A DNA stretch of 19,201 bases, from positions 1 to 19,201 of the forward strand of contig DATKZY010000203.1 of assembly GCA_035527715.1 (NCBI GenBank), read 5' to 3'. Below are positions 7,896 through 14,953 of this stretch, piece by piece. Made by a program: the position numbers and the translations under genes. Below the pieces are notes generated by a model. The model worked only from the letters and a program-made list of their open reading frames with translations. It made no database searches and had not been told where the DNA came from. The DNA is from DSUN01 sp035527715. GTDB lineage: Bacteria > Planctomycetota > PUPC01 > DSUN01. Within the stretch, counting starts at the first letter, position 1; every line of letters begins with the position of its first letter.

Positions 7896-8542
7896 ATGGC
7901 GCCCGACGCGTGATCGTGCTGGGCAGCCGCAACCCGGGCAAGTCCCGCGAGGTCCGCGCCGCGCTCGCGGGGCTGCCGGTCGAGCTGCGCGGCCTCGACG
8001 AGCACCCCGGCGTCGAGATGCCCGAGGAGACGGGCGAGACGTTTGCCGAGAATGCCCGTCTCAAGGCCACTGTCCTCGCGGCGCAGCTCGGCACCTGGGT
8101 GCTCGCCGACGACTCGGGCCTGTGCGTGGACGCGCTCGGCGGGCGGCCAGGCGTCTGCTCCGCCCGCTACGCCGGGCCGCACACCACGGACGCCGAGAAG
8201 GTGGCCCGGCTGCTCGCGGAACTGCGCGACGTTGCGGAGCCCGAGCGGACGGCCCGATTCGTGTGCGCATTGGCCTTGGCCTCGCCGGAGGGCGTGCTCC
8301 TCGAGGTCGAGGGCGTGTGCGAGGGCAGAATCGCCGTCGAGCCGCGTGGGGCCAACGGCTTCGGGTACGACCCTGCGTTCTTCTACCCCGATTTCGGCGC
8401 GACCTTCGCCGAAGTCCCGCTGGAGAAGAAGACCCGCGTGAGCCATCGCGGGCGCGCCATCCGCGCTCTCGCTCAGCAGCTTCCCGGGCTCTTGGCGAAA
8501 CAGGAGCAAGCCAATGGGCAAGAAGTACTACGTGGGCATTGA
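7892..8542 (+). CDS. rdgB: XTP/dITP pyrophosphatase (RdgB/HAM1 family)
   Basis: Hydrolyses non-canonical purine triphosphates (dITP, XTP) to monophosphates, keeping them out of nucleic acids. Motifs: VIVLGSRNPGKSREV (substrate loop), ETGETFAENARLKA, VLADDSGLCVDALGGRPGV with the metal/catalytic acidic pair, SARYAG, GANGFGYDPAFF, and VSHRGRAIRAL near the C-terminus. I prefer ATG 7892, which forms an ATGA overlap with the rph stop and has GGAAG (7879-7883) at 8 bases; the in-frame ATG 7886 adds two residues. It overlaps the next gene by 29 bases. The pairing rph-rdgB is common across bacteria. Confidence 0.95.
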   Translation: MNGARRVIVLGSRNPGKSREVRAALAGLPVELRGLDEHPGVEMPEETGETFAENARLKATVLAAQLGTWVLADDSGLCVDALGGRPGVCSARYAGPHTTDAEKVARLLAELRDVAEPERTARFVCALALASPEGVLLEVEGVCEGRIAVEPRGANGFGYDPAFFYPDFGATFAEVPLEKKTRVSHRGRAIRALAQQLPGLLAKQEQANGQEVLRGH

Positions 8543-9500
8543 CCTGGGCGGCCTGAACATCAAGGGCGGCGTGGTGGACCCCAAGGGCAAGGTGCTGAGC
8601 TTCGCCAGCATCGCCACCGAGGGGCAGAAGGGCCGCGACCACGTGCTCGACCGCATCGCCGCCCTGGTCGAGGTCGCGCGCGAGCAGGCCGGCATCCCCC
8701 CCGAACGGATCGCAGGCGTCGGCATCGGCTCGCCCGGGCCGCTCAGCATCAAGAAGGGCCTCATCTACGAGGCGCCCAACCTGCCCGGCTGGACGAACCT
8801 CTACCTCGCCGCCGAAATCCAGAAGCGGGCGGGCTACCCCACCGTGCTCGAGAACGACGCGAACGCGGCCTCGCTGGCCGAGGCCGTGGCCGGGGCCGGC
8901 AAGGGCTTGCCCTGCATGCTCATGCTCACCCTCGGCACCGGCATCGGCGGCGGCATCGTGCTGGACGGCCGCGTGTGGCACGGGGCCGACGACATCGCGG
9001 CCGAGCTGGGCCACGTCTCCATCTGCCACAGCGGCCGCCGCTGCAACTGCGGCTCCATCGGCTGCGTCGAGGCCTACGCCTCGGCCACCGGCGTCGTCAA
9101 GCGCACCCAGGAGGCCCTCCGGGCCGGCACCCGAAGCTCCCTCGCCAAGGGGAGTAAAAACGACCTCTCGGAAGTCGCGAAGGAAGACAAGTGCCGCCAT
9201 GTCTTCCAGGTGGCGAAGCAGGGCGACCGCCTCGCCGCGAAGATCGTGGCCGACACCATCGTGTACCTGGCCGCCGCCATGGCCAGCCTGATCAACACGT
9301 TCAATCCCGACATGATCGTGCTCTACGGCGGCATGACGAAGGCCGGAAGCCAGCTCTTCGGCCCTCTCCGCAAGGAGGTGGCGCGCCGCTGCTTCAAGGT
9401 CGGCGCCAAGCGCTGCAAGATCGTGCGCAGCAAGCTCGGCGGCCACGCCGGCGTCATCGGCTCCGCCATCTCCGCAATGCACCTCCTGGGGAAAGCCTGA
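8514..9500 (+). CDS. ROK-family sugar kinase, glucokinase-like
   Basis: Phosphorylates glucose or a related sugar with ATP. The N-terminal YYVGIDLGGLNIKGGVVD is the ATP phosphate loop. The catalytic Asp115 lies in ENDANAASLAEA, LTLGTGIGGGIV follows, and ELGHVSI leads into the ROK zinc site CNCGSIGC (C177, C179, C184). The 328-residue length fits bacterial ROK glucokinases. The start ATG 8514 has AGGAG (8502-8506) 7 bases upstream, inside the end of rdgB. Substrate cannot be fixed from sequence: glucose, N-acetylmannosamine and fructose kinases share these motifs. It is not a ROK repressor, because it lacks an N-terminal helix-turn-helix domain. Confidence 0.92.
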   Translation: MGKKYYVGIDLGGLNIKGGVVDPKGKVLSFASIATEGQKGRDHVLDRIAALVEVAREQAGIPPERIAGVGIGSPGPLSIKKGLIYEAPNLPGWTNLYLAAEIQKRAGYPTVLENDANAASLAEAVAGAGKGLPCMLMLTLGTGIGGGIVLDGRVWHGADDIAAELGHVSICHSGRRCNCGSIGCVEAYASATGVVKRTQEALRAGTRSSLAKGSKNDLSEVAKEDKCRHVFQVAKQGDRLAAKIVADTIVYLAAAMASLINTFNPDMIVLYGGMTKAGSQLFGPLRKEVARRCFKVGAKRCKIVRSKLGGHAGVIGSAISAMHLLGKA

Positions 9501-9557
9501 AACGTGACGCGTGAAACGTGATGTGATCTCAGGTCCCTCGGGTCCCTTGGGTCCCTT
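9498..9557. repeat. Short direct repeats in the ROK-lepB gap
   Basis: TGAAACGTGA occurs at 9498-9507 and 9512-9521. It is followed by a three-unit GGTCCCTYG-type array at about 9532-9556. The repeats fill much of the 135-base gap before lepB. No promoter stands out here, and no hairpin with a T-run is visible. Confidence 0.65.
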
Positions 9558-9635
9558 CGCTGCCTCGAGGCCGGGGGGTGGAGCACAAGGGGCCCAAGGC
9601 GGCACAAAGCCGCAACCAAAGGCCGAAAAGATCGA

Positions 9636-10877
9636 ATGCGGAAAGGCTTAATGGCCAGGCAGGAAGAACAACCCAAGACCCCCCGCGACCTGCGCCGCCA
9701 GGCGCGCGAGGTCGCCGACTCGCTGGCGATCGCCTTCATCCTGGCCATGATCATCCGCCACTACGTCCTCGAAGTCTTCAAGATCCCCACCAAGTCCATG
9801 GAGCCCACGCTGCTCGGCGACCCGTGGAGCGGCGACAAGATCCTCGTCAACAAGTTCGCCTACGACTTCCGCGACCCGCGCCGCTGGGAGATCGCCGTCT
9901 TCAAGTACCCCCAGGACACGGCGAAGAACTACATCAAGCGGGTGATCGGCCTGCCCGGCGAGACCGTGCTGGTGCGGTACGGCGACGTGTATATCAACGG
10001 TGCCATCGCCCGGAAGCCCTGGCGGGTCCAGGAGTCCCTCTGGCGCCTCACGCCCCACTCGCGGAGCCCCGAGGCCGACCCGAAGCCCTGGCGGGTCACA
10101 TTCCCCGATGGCTCGCAGCAGCAGTCGGCCGACGCCGAGTTCACGCTCGATTGCACGGGCGGCGCCGGCGCCGAGGCGGAACTGCGGTACATGCCCAGAA
10201 TCCTCGCCTACGAGGCGCCCGCCAACCGCCCGCCGACCCGCCCCTTGCCCACCGACGTGACCGACGACATCATGGTCGAGTTCCACCTCATCCCGAGGGA
10301 GCAGGCGGGCGCCCTGAGCGTGGAAATCCCCATCGTGTTCCCCGAGAGCCAGGACGAAAGCCGCGCGAGCGTGCTGGACTTCTGGGAGGTGAAGCTCCCC
10401 CTTGACCGGCCGGAGCTCGCGCCGGAGGTCTGGCGCGACGGCACGCTCCTCGCGGCCGGCACCCCGTGCAGGCTCCCGAAGGGAAAGGCCACCCTCGTCC
10501 AGGTGTGCAACGTGGACCTCACGTTCCTCGTGCGCGTGGACGGGGCCGAAGTCGTCCGCAAGGAATACGAGCCGAGCGACCGCATGAACCAATCGGCAAG
10601 CTTCGCCAACGAGGCACACGTCCTCCTCCGGCTCGACCAGGCGCACGTCACGATTCGCGACCCGGGCGTGTACGTGGACGTGCATTATACCGACAATCCC
10701 CGCGCCTTCGCCGTCCGGAAGCCGTACCAGCTCGGAGGCGACGAGTTCTTCGTCCTGGGCGACAACAGCGCAAACTCCAACGACAGCCGGGCCTGGGAGA
10801 AGGTGCCGCGCAGCTACCTGGTCGGCGAGGCGTTTCTCATCCTCTGGCCCCTCGGGCGCATGAAGCTCGTGCGCTGA
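9636..10877 (+). CDS. lepB: Signal peptidase I with a large beta-rich insert
   Basis: Membrane-bound serine protease that removes signal peptides on the outer face of the cytoplasmic membrane. One N-terminal membrane segment (about residues 27-45) precedes box B, with catalytic Ser54 in IPTKSMEPTLLGD. Box D is YIKRVIGLPGE with the general-base Lys101, and box E is GDNSANSNDSR (residues 375-385). The spacing from Lys101 to box E is about 274 residues, against roughly 130 in E. coli LepB. The extra part (about 130-355) contains VEFHLIPREQAGALSVEI and LVQVCNVDLTFLVRVDGAEV, which look like a jelly-roll or lectin-type sandwich. The start is ATG 9636; ATG 9651, with GGAAAGG just upstream, is also possible. 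The product is 413 residues. Confidence 0.93.
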   Translation: MRKGLMARQEEQPKTPRDLRRQAREVADSLAIAFILAMIIRHYVLEVFKIPTKSMEPTLLGDPWSGDKILVNKFAYDFRDPRRWEIAVFKYPQDTAKNYIKRVIGLPGETVLVRYGDVYINGAIARKPWRVQESLWRLTPHSRSPEADPKPWRVTFPDGSQQQSADAEFTLDCTGGAGAEAELRYMPRILAYEAPANRPPTRPLPTDVTDDIMVEFHLIPREQAGALSVEIPIVFPESQDESRASVLDFWEVKLPLDRPELAPEVWRDGTLLAAGTPCRLPKGKATLVQVCNVDLTFLVRVDGAEVVRKEYEPSDRMNQSASFANEAHVLLRLDQAHVTIRDPGVYVDVHYTDNPRAFAVRKPYQLGGDEFFVLGDNSANSNDSRAWEKVPRSYLVGEAFLILWPLGRMKLVR

Positions 10878-10901
10878 CCCGCTCTTCGGAAAAGGAGTCC
10901 C

Positions 10902-11624
<723 letters not shown>

Positions 11625-11651
11625 GCTGCCGAATTCGGTCTGGAATCTGGA

Positions 11652-12704
11652 ATGCGGGCGAAGCCTGCCATCGCGGTCACCATGGGCGACCCCGCCGGGA
11701 TCGGCCCGGAAGTGGTCGTCAAGGCCATCGCCGACGAGCGCGTGCGAGCCGCCTGTCGCACGGTCGTCTTCGGCGACGACGCCGCACTCCGCGACGCCGC
11801 CCGCGGACTCGGCCTCCCCACCGACTGGTCAACCGCAAAGGCCCTTGGCGAGCTGCGGCCCGACGCCCCGGCCCAGGTCCTCGACCTTGGCGGATGCCCC
11901 CCGGGCCTGCTCTTCGCTGCCAGGCCCACACGCAAAGGCGGCGTGGCATCACTCCGCTACGTCGAGGCCGCCGTCCAGGCCGCCCGCGACGGCCTCGTCG
12001 CCGCCGTCGCCACGGGGCCGATCAACAAGCAGGCCATCGCCATGGCCGGCTCCCCCTTCGCCGGCCACACCGACCTGCTCGGCCACCTCCTCGGCGTCGA
12101 GCAGCCCGTAATGATGCTCGTCGGCGGCCCGCTCCGCGTCGCCCTCGTGACCCACCACATCGCCCTGGCCGACGTGCCCGACGCCATCTCGACCGAGGCC
12201 ATCGTCGCCACGGCCCGCGTCGTGGACGCCGCGCTGCGCCGCTTCTTCGCCATCGCGGAGCCGCGCCTGGCCGTCTGCGGCCTGAACCCTCACGCGAGCG
12301 ACGGCTCCCGCTTCGGCGACGAGGAGCTCCGCGTCATCGAGCCGGCCGTCGTCCAGCTTCGCCACGCGGGCATCGTCGCCCGCGGCCCCGTGCCGCCCGA
12401 CACCTGTTTCCACCGAGCCTGGGGGTCACATCTTCATTTGGCAGTTGGCGGCGAACTGCGAAATGAAGATGTGACCCCGGGCGAGTTCGACGCCGTCATC
12501 GCCATGTACCACGACCAGGGCCTCATCCCCCTCAAGCTCCTCGCCTTCGACACCGGCGTCAACGTCACGCTCGGCCTCCCCATCATCCGCACCAGCGTGG
12601 ACCACGGCACCGCCTACGACATCGCCGGCCGCGGCCTCGCCTCGCCCAACTCGATGATCGCGGCCATTCGCCTTGCCGCCGAAATGTCCAAGGCCGGCCA
12701 ATAG
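11652..12704 (+). CDS. pdxA: 4-hydroxythreonine-4-phosphate dehydrogenase (PdxA) with an in-frame palindromic insertion
   Basis: Oxidises 4-phosphohydroxy-L-threonine in the DXP-dependent pyridoxal phosphate pathway; a metal-dependent NAD(P)+ enzyme. Seen: MGDPAGIGPEVVVKA (from residue 11), ATGPINKQA, GHTDLLGHLLG, a VTHHIALADVP metal-site His, CGLNPHASDG, AMYHDQGLIPLK with its His, NVTLGLPIIRTSVDHGTAYDIAG. The family usually runs straight from PPDTxFHRA into GEFDAVxAMYHDQG. Here 19-20 extra residues (257-276) lie between them, encoded by a 57-bp palindrome (12422-12478). All flanking motifs are intact and the frame is kept, so the enzyme is probably functional with a longer loop. The start ATG 11652 has only a weak GGA ribosome-binding site, 27 bases after lptB. 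Confidence 0.93.
   Translation: MRAKPAIAVTMGDPAGIGPEVVVKAIADERVRAACRTVVFGDDAALRDAARGLGLPTDWSTAKALGELRPDAPAQVLDLGGCPPGLLFAARPTRKGGVASLRYVEAAVQAARDGLVAAVATGPINKQAIAMAGSPFAGHTDLLGHLLGVEQPVMMLVGGPLRVALVTHHIALADVPDAISTEAIVATARVVDAALRRFFAIAEPRLAVCGLNPHASDGSRFGDEELRVIEPAVVQLRHAGIVARGPVPPDTCFHRAWGSHLHLAVGGELRNEDVTPGEFDAVIAMYHDQGLIPLKLLAFDTGVNVTLGLPIIRTSVDHGTAYDIAGRGLASPNSMIAAIRLAAEMSKAGQ
12422..12478. repeat. 57-bp palindromic element inserted in frame within pdxA
   Basis: The arms GGGGTCACATCTTCATTT (12422-12439) and 12461-12478 are perfectly complementary over 18 bp. After one G-G mismatch the stem continues for 6 bp (12441-12446 with 12454-12459), closing on loop 12447-12453. The length is 19 codons, so the reading frame is preserved. 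In this orientation only one of the three frames is free of TGA, and it is the one in use. The arm resembles the ends of REP elements mobilised by REP-associated tyrosine transposases, a class recognised by TGACCCC-type termini; that assignment is inference. No obvious target duplication flanks it. Confidence 0.93.
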
Positions 12705-12717
12705 TCCCCATCCGCTC

Positions 12718-12747
12718 TTGACTTCCCGCCGGCCCCAGATGTAGGAT
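12718..12747 (+). promoter_or_regulatory. Candidate promoter downstream of pdxA, for the glycosyltransferase
   Basis: TTGACT (12718-12723) and TAGGAT (12742-12747) with 18-base spacing. The same arrangement, with similar surrounding bases (TTGACTyCCGC ... GTAGGATCG), recurs at 14518-14546. That supports a shared promoter type. The leader to ATG 13040 would be about 285 bases and contains repeat remnants. Confidence 0.5.
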
Positions 12748-12827
12748 CGAGCTGTGGGCACGTCTCTCGTCCGCACGGGTTGCCGACGCGCCGACCCGAC
12801 GCCTCGGCAGTCCAAGGAGCAGATAAT

Positions 12828-12878
12828 TGATATTTGAAGACTTGACACCCGTCCTTCCACTTGACACCCGTTCTTCCA
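12828..12878. repeat. Degenerate REP-like half element with a 19-bp tandem duplication
   Basis: TTGATATTTGAAGACTTGAC (from 12828) runs into two tandem copies of CTTGACACCCGTYCTTCCA (12841-12859 and 12860-12878), which differ at one base. The TTTGAAGACTTGACACCC core resembles the right arm of the pdxA palindrome (AAATGAAGATGTGACCCC). The stretch 12705-13039 otherwise holds the candidate promoter and a small hairpin (12940-12959); I see no gene in it. Confidence 0.65.
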
Positions 12879-12939
12879 TCGGCCTTGGGAAGATCGTCGG
12901 CGGAATCGAGTGCCTGACGGGGCGCACGGCCGTGCAGCA

Positions 12940-12959
12940 GTTCCGCGCCGCCGCGGAAC
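12940..12959. repeat. Small GC-rich hairpin in the glycosyltransferase leader
   Basis: GTTCCGCG and CGCGGAAC form a perfect 8-bp stem around a CCGC loop. There is no T-run, so a terminator is not supported. It lies about 80 bases before the glycosyltransferase start and could affect leader structure. Confidence 0.5.
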
Positions 12960-13039
12960 GGCGCTCGCGCGGGAGCACTCTCGAGTGACCGCCGCGAGGG
13001 CGCACGTGGCGGGAGCCGCCGCCCGCCGGAGGCGATGGC

Positions 13040-14245
13040 ATGGACAAGGTGAATGTGGCCATGATGATCTTCCCCGCCGAGATCGGTGGGGCCGAGGCCG
13101 TCGTCGGGGAGATTCTGCGCCACCTGGACCGGTCCCTGTTCAACTGCTTCCTGGTCACGACGGACGAGCACCGCGCGTACTTCGACGAGATCGGCGCCAC
13201 CACGGTCTTCTCCCTGGGGCCGCTTCGGCGCCTTGACCGCCGCGCGAAGCTGATGAAGTGGCTGCACCGGCTGTGTCCCAGCAGGTTCTCCAGGAGGGCC
13301 TTCCTGCCGTCCAAGCTGCGGGCCGCGGCGGACTTCCTGACGCAGAACCAGGTCCACATCCTGCACGCCCACCTGACCAAGGACCAGCGCTTCGCCGCGC
13401 GGCTGAGGGTGCGCAACCTGAAGAAGGTCATGACCGTGCACGGAGTGCTGGACCTCGACGTGGAACTGTACGACCAGATGCACCCGGGACTGCTCGGGCG
13501 GGTCCTGGCGCGGGCGGGCCACGTGACATCCGCCTGCCGCTACTTCCTCGACCGCCTGGATGCCTTCGGCATACGTGTCAGGGAGCGGGCCACCATCATC
13601 GAGAACGGCATCAACCAGGAGCTGGTCGCCGCGAAGCGCGAGCCCCCGGCGGAGGATGACATCTTGACCATGACTTATCTGGGCGGTGTGCGCCACGAGA
13701 AGGGCGGCGACCTCCTCGTCAATGCCCTCCGCATCGTCGTCCACGAGCGCGGCGTCAGGAACGTGCGCCTGGAGATCCTGCGGGACGTGTCCCCCGGCTC
13801 CGAGCTGCACTCGCTCATCCAGCGGTGTTCGCTCCAGGACTACATCACGCTGGTGGGCTACGTGCCCGGCGGGGACCACCTGCGCCACATCTCGCGGAAC
13901 GATCTGTTCGTGCTCCCCTCGCGCACGGAGGGAATTGCCAACACGCTGATGGAGGCCGTCGGCCTCGGAAAGCCCATTCTGGCCACCTCTGTGGGCGGGA
14001 CCCCTGAAGTGGTGACCCACGGCCAGAACGGCTATTTGTGCAAGCCCACGGCCGAGGGCCTCGCCGAGGGCATCCTTTTCTTCGCGAATCATCCTGAGAA
14101 GCTCAAGGACTACGCCGCGGCGAACCAGCGGCTTGCAGGCAGGTTCGCGTGGCCCCAGGTCGTCCGCCGCTACGAGGACCTCTATCGCTCCCTGAGTTCG
14201 GTGAGTTCGGAGTTCGGGGGACACCATAGAATGGCACTAACTTAA
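13040..14245 (+). CDS. GT4-type glycosyltransferase (group 1), C-terminal tail derived from repeats
   Basis: A retaining GT-B glycosyltransferase that probably adds a sugar from a nucleotide-sugar to a surface polysaccharide or lipid; acceptor unknown. N-terminal Rossmann half: VNVAMMIFPAEIGGAEAVVGEIL with the GGAE donor/acceptor loop, then HILHAHLTKDQ and VMTVHGVLD. C-terminal half: MTYLGGVRHEKGGDLLVNAL, ITLVGYVPG, and the EX7E motif, E297 in SRTEGIANTLMEA and E305, followed by GKPILATSVGGTPEVV. GGAGG (13028-13032) lies 7 bases before ATG 13040. A natural family end would be near YEDLYRSL. The last 16 or so residues (SSVSSEFGGHHRMALT) come from a GAGTTCGG array and from the terminal repeat of the MITE-like element, which supplies the TAA. 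Confidence 0.9.
   Translation: MDKVNVAMMIFPAEIGGAEAVVGEILRHLDRSLFNCFLVTTDEHRAYFDEIGATTVFSLGPLRRLDRRAKLMKWLHRLCPSRFSRRAFLPSKLRAAADFLTQNQVHILHAHLTKDQRFAARLRVRNLKKVMTVHGVLDLDVELYDQMHPGLLGRVLARAGHVTSACRYFLDRLDAFGIRVRERATIIENGINQELVAAKREPPAEDDILTMTYLGGVRHEKGGDLLVNALRIVVHERGVRNVRLEILRDVSPGSELHSLIQRCSLQDYITLVGYVPGGDHLRHISRNDLFVLPSRTEGIANTLMEAVGLGKPILATSVGGTPEVVTHGQNGYLCKPTAEGLAEGILFFANHPEKLKDYAAANQRLAGRFAWPQVVRRYEDLYRSLSSVSSEFGGHHRMALT
14193..14225. repeat. GAGTTCGG array ending in AGTTCGGGGGACACC (inverted copy of the downstream array)
   Basis: TGAGTTCGG occurs twice in tandem (14193-14201, 14202-14210), followed by AGTTCGGGGGACACC (14211-14225). The 15-base end is the exact reverse complement of GGTGTCCCCCGAACT at 14626-14640 and 14705-14719. 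The TGAGTTCGG units are the reverse-strand relatives of the CCGAACTGA array at 14709-14788. It encodes the end of the glycosyltransferase. Confidence 0.85.
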
Positions 14246-14455
14246 GGTGTAACTCATTCAGGCGCAATGTCTTATGATCTCAGCGGATCGCCCTTCGCCA
14301 CCCTTTGAACGGCGCGATGCGCGTGCTGAAGACGCCGAACAGGCTGACGTCGGGCTTCCAGGCTGACGACGGTGGAACCCGCGGCGCGGTGATTGTGGGC
14401 TGGCCGAAATGTAAACGCTGTGATGGCATTGACTTACGCTTAAGTTAGTGCCATT
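14230..14455. mobile_element. MITE-like element with 17-bp perfect terminal inverted repeats
   Basis: AATGGCACTAACTTAAG (14230-14246) is perfectly complementary to 14439-14455, with looser complementarity just inside (GTAACTCAT versus GTAAGTCAA). Nine-base direct repeats GACACCATA lie outside it, at 14220-14228 and 14459-14467, separated from the ends by 1 and 3 bases; they may be a target duplication. The 226-bp interior has no convincing ORF or transposase motif, so the element would need a transposase in trans. The family is not recognised. The left end overlaps the glycosyltransferase stop. Just outside the right end, a small hairpin pairs CACGATT (14468-14474) with AATCGTG (14483-14489). 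Confidence 0.75.
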
Positions 14456-14517
14456 CGTGACACCATACACGATTACGAGGGCAATCGTGGCGAGGGCGGA
14501 ACGGGGTGCGGCGGCGG

Positions 14518-14546
14518 TTGACTCCCGCATGTCGCCGGCGTAGGAT
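14518..14546 (+). promoter_or_regulatory. Orphan candidate promoter before the 79-bp repeats
   Basis: TTGACT (14518-14523), 17 bases, TAGGAT (14541-14546). It closely matches the arrangement at 12718-12747, including the following CG. No plus-strand gene lies downstream, only repeats and then the 3' end of a minus-strand gene. It could be a relic of a lost gene or drive a non-coding transcript. Confidence 0.4.
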
Positions 14547-14563
14547 CGGAACTGCCGCATGGC

Positions 14564-14721
14564 GATGCGGCTTGGCCTCCCAAGATGCCTCGCGAAGCCG
14601 CGAGGCCGCGGCAGGAGTTAAGTAAGGTGTCCCCCGAACTGAGATGCGGCTTGGCCTCCCAAGATGCCTCGCGCAGCCGCGAGGCCGCGGCAGGAGTTAA
14701 GTAAGGTGTCCCCCGAACTGA
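14564..14721. repeat. 79-bp tandem duplication with internal hairpin
   Basis: Units 14564-14642 and 14643-14721 are identical except for one base (A at 14595, C at 14674). Each contains an inverted repeat CCTCGCG/CGCGAGG and ends in GTTAAGTAAGGTGTCCCCCG. The near-identity implies a recent duplication. No ORF of interest crosses it. Confidence 0.95.
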
Positions 14722-14788
14722 GCCCCCGAACTGAGCCTCCCGAACTGAGCCTCCCGAACTGAGCCCCGAACTGAGTCCCCGAACTGAG
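14709..14788. repeat. Short tandem array of CCCGAACTGAG units
   Basis: Six units of 12-14 bases, each ending in CCCGAACTGAG, follow from the end of the second 79-bp unit to 14788. The stretch from 14456 to 14953 holds, besides these repeats and the orphan promoter, nothing I can assign; GGGTGTCAAGTG near 14831-14842 is a reverse-strand match to CACTTGACACCC at 12858-12869. Confidence 0.9.
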
Positions 14789-14953
14789 AATCCGTTGCGC
14801 GCCGAGCGGAGGACCCCGCGCGCGTCGAGGGGTGTCAAGTGCTGAGATGACAGAATGCTGCCAAGTGCGGTGGGCGGTGCGCGGAGTGTGGGCGATGTGT
14901 GCGTCCCCTCAGTGTGCCAGGCACGAATGGCCCATTCTAGGTCTCACAGAGCG

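Noticed and set aside
14258..14560. 100-codon minus-strand frame across the MITE-like element as a transposase remnant
   Set aside because: The peptide has no recognisable transposase motif and the frame crosses the element border and flanking repeat.
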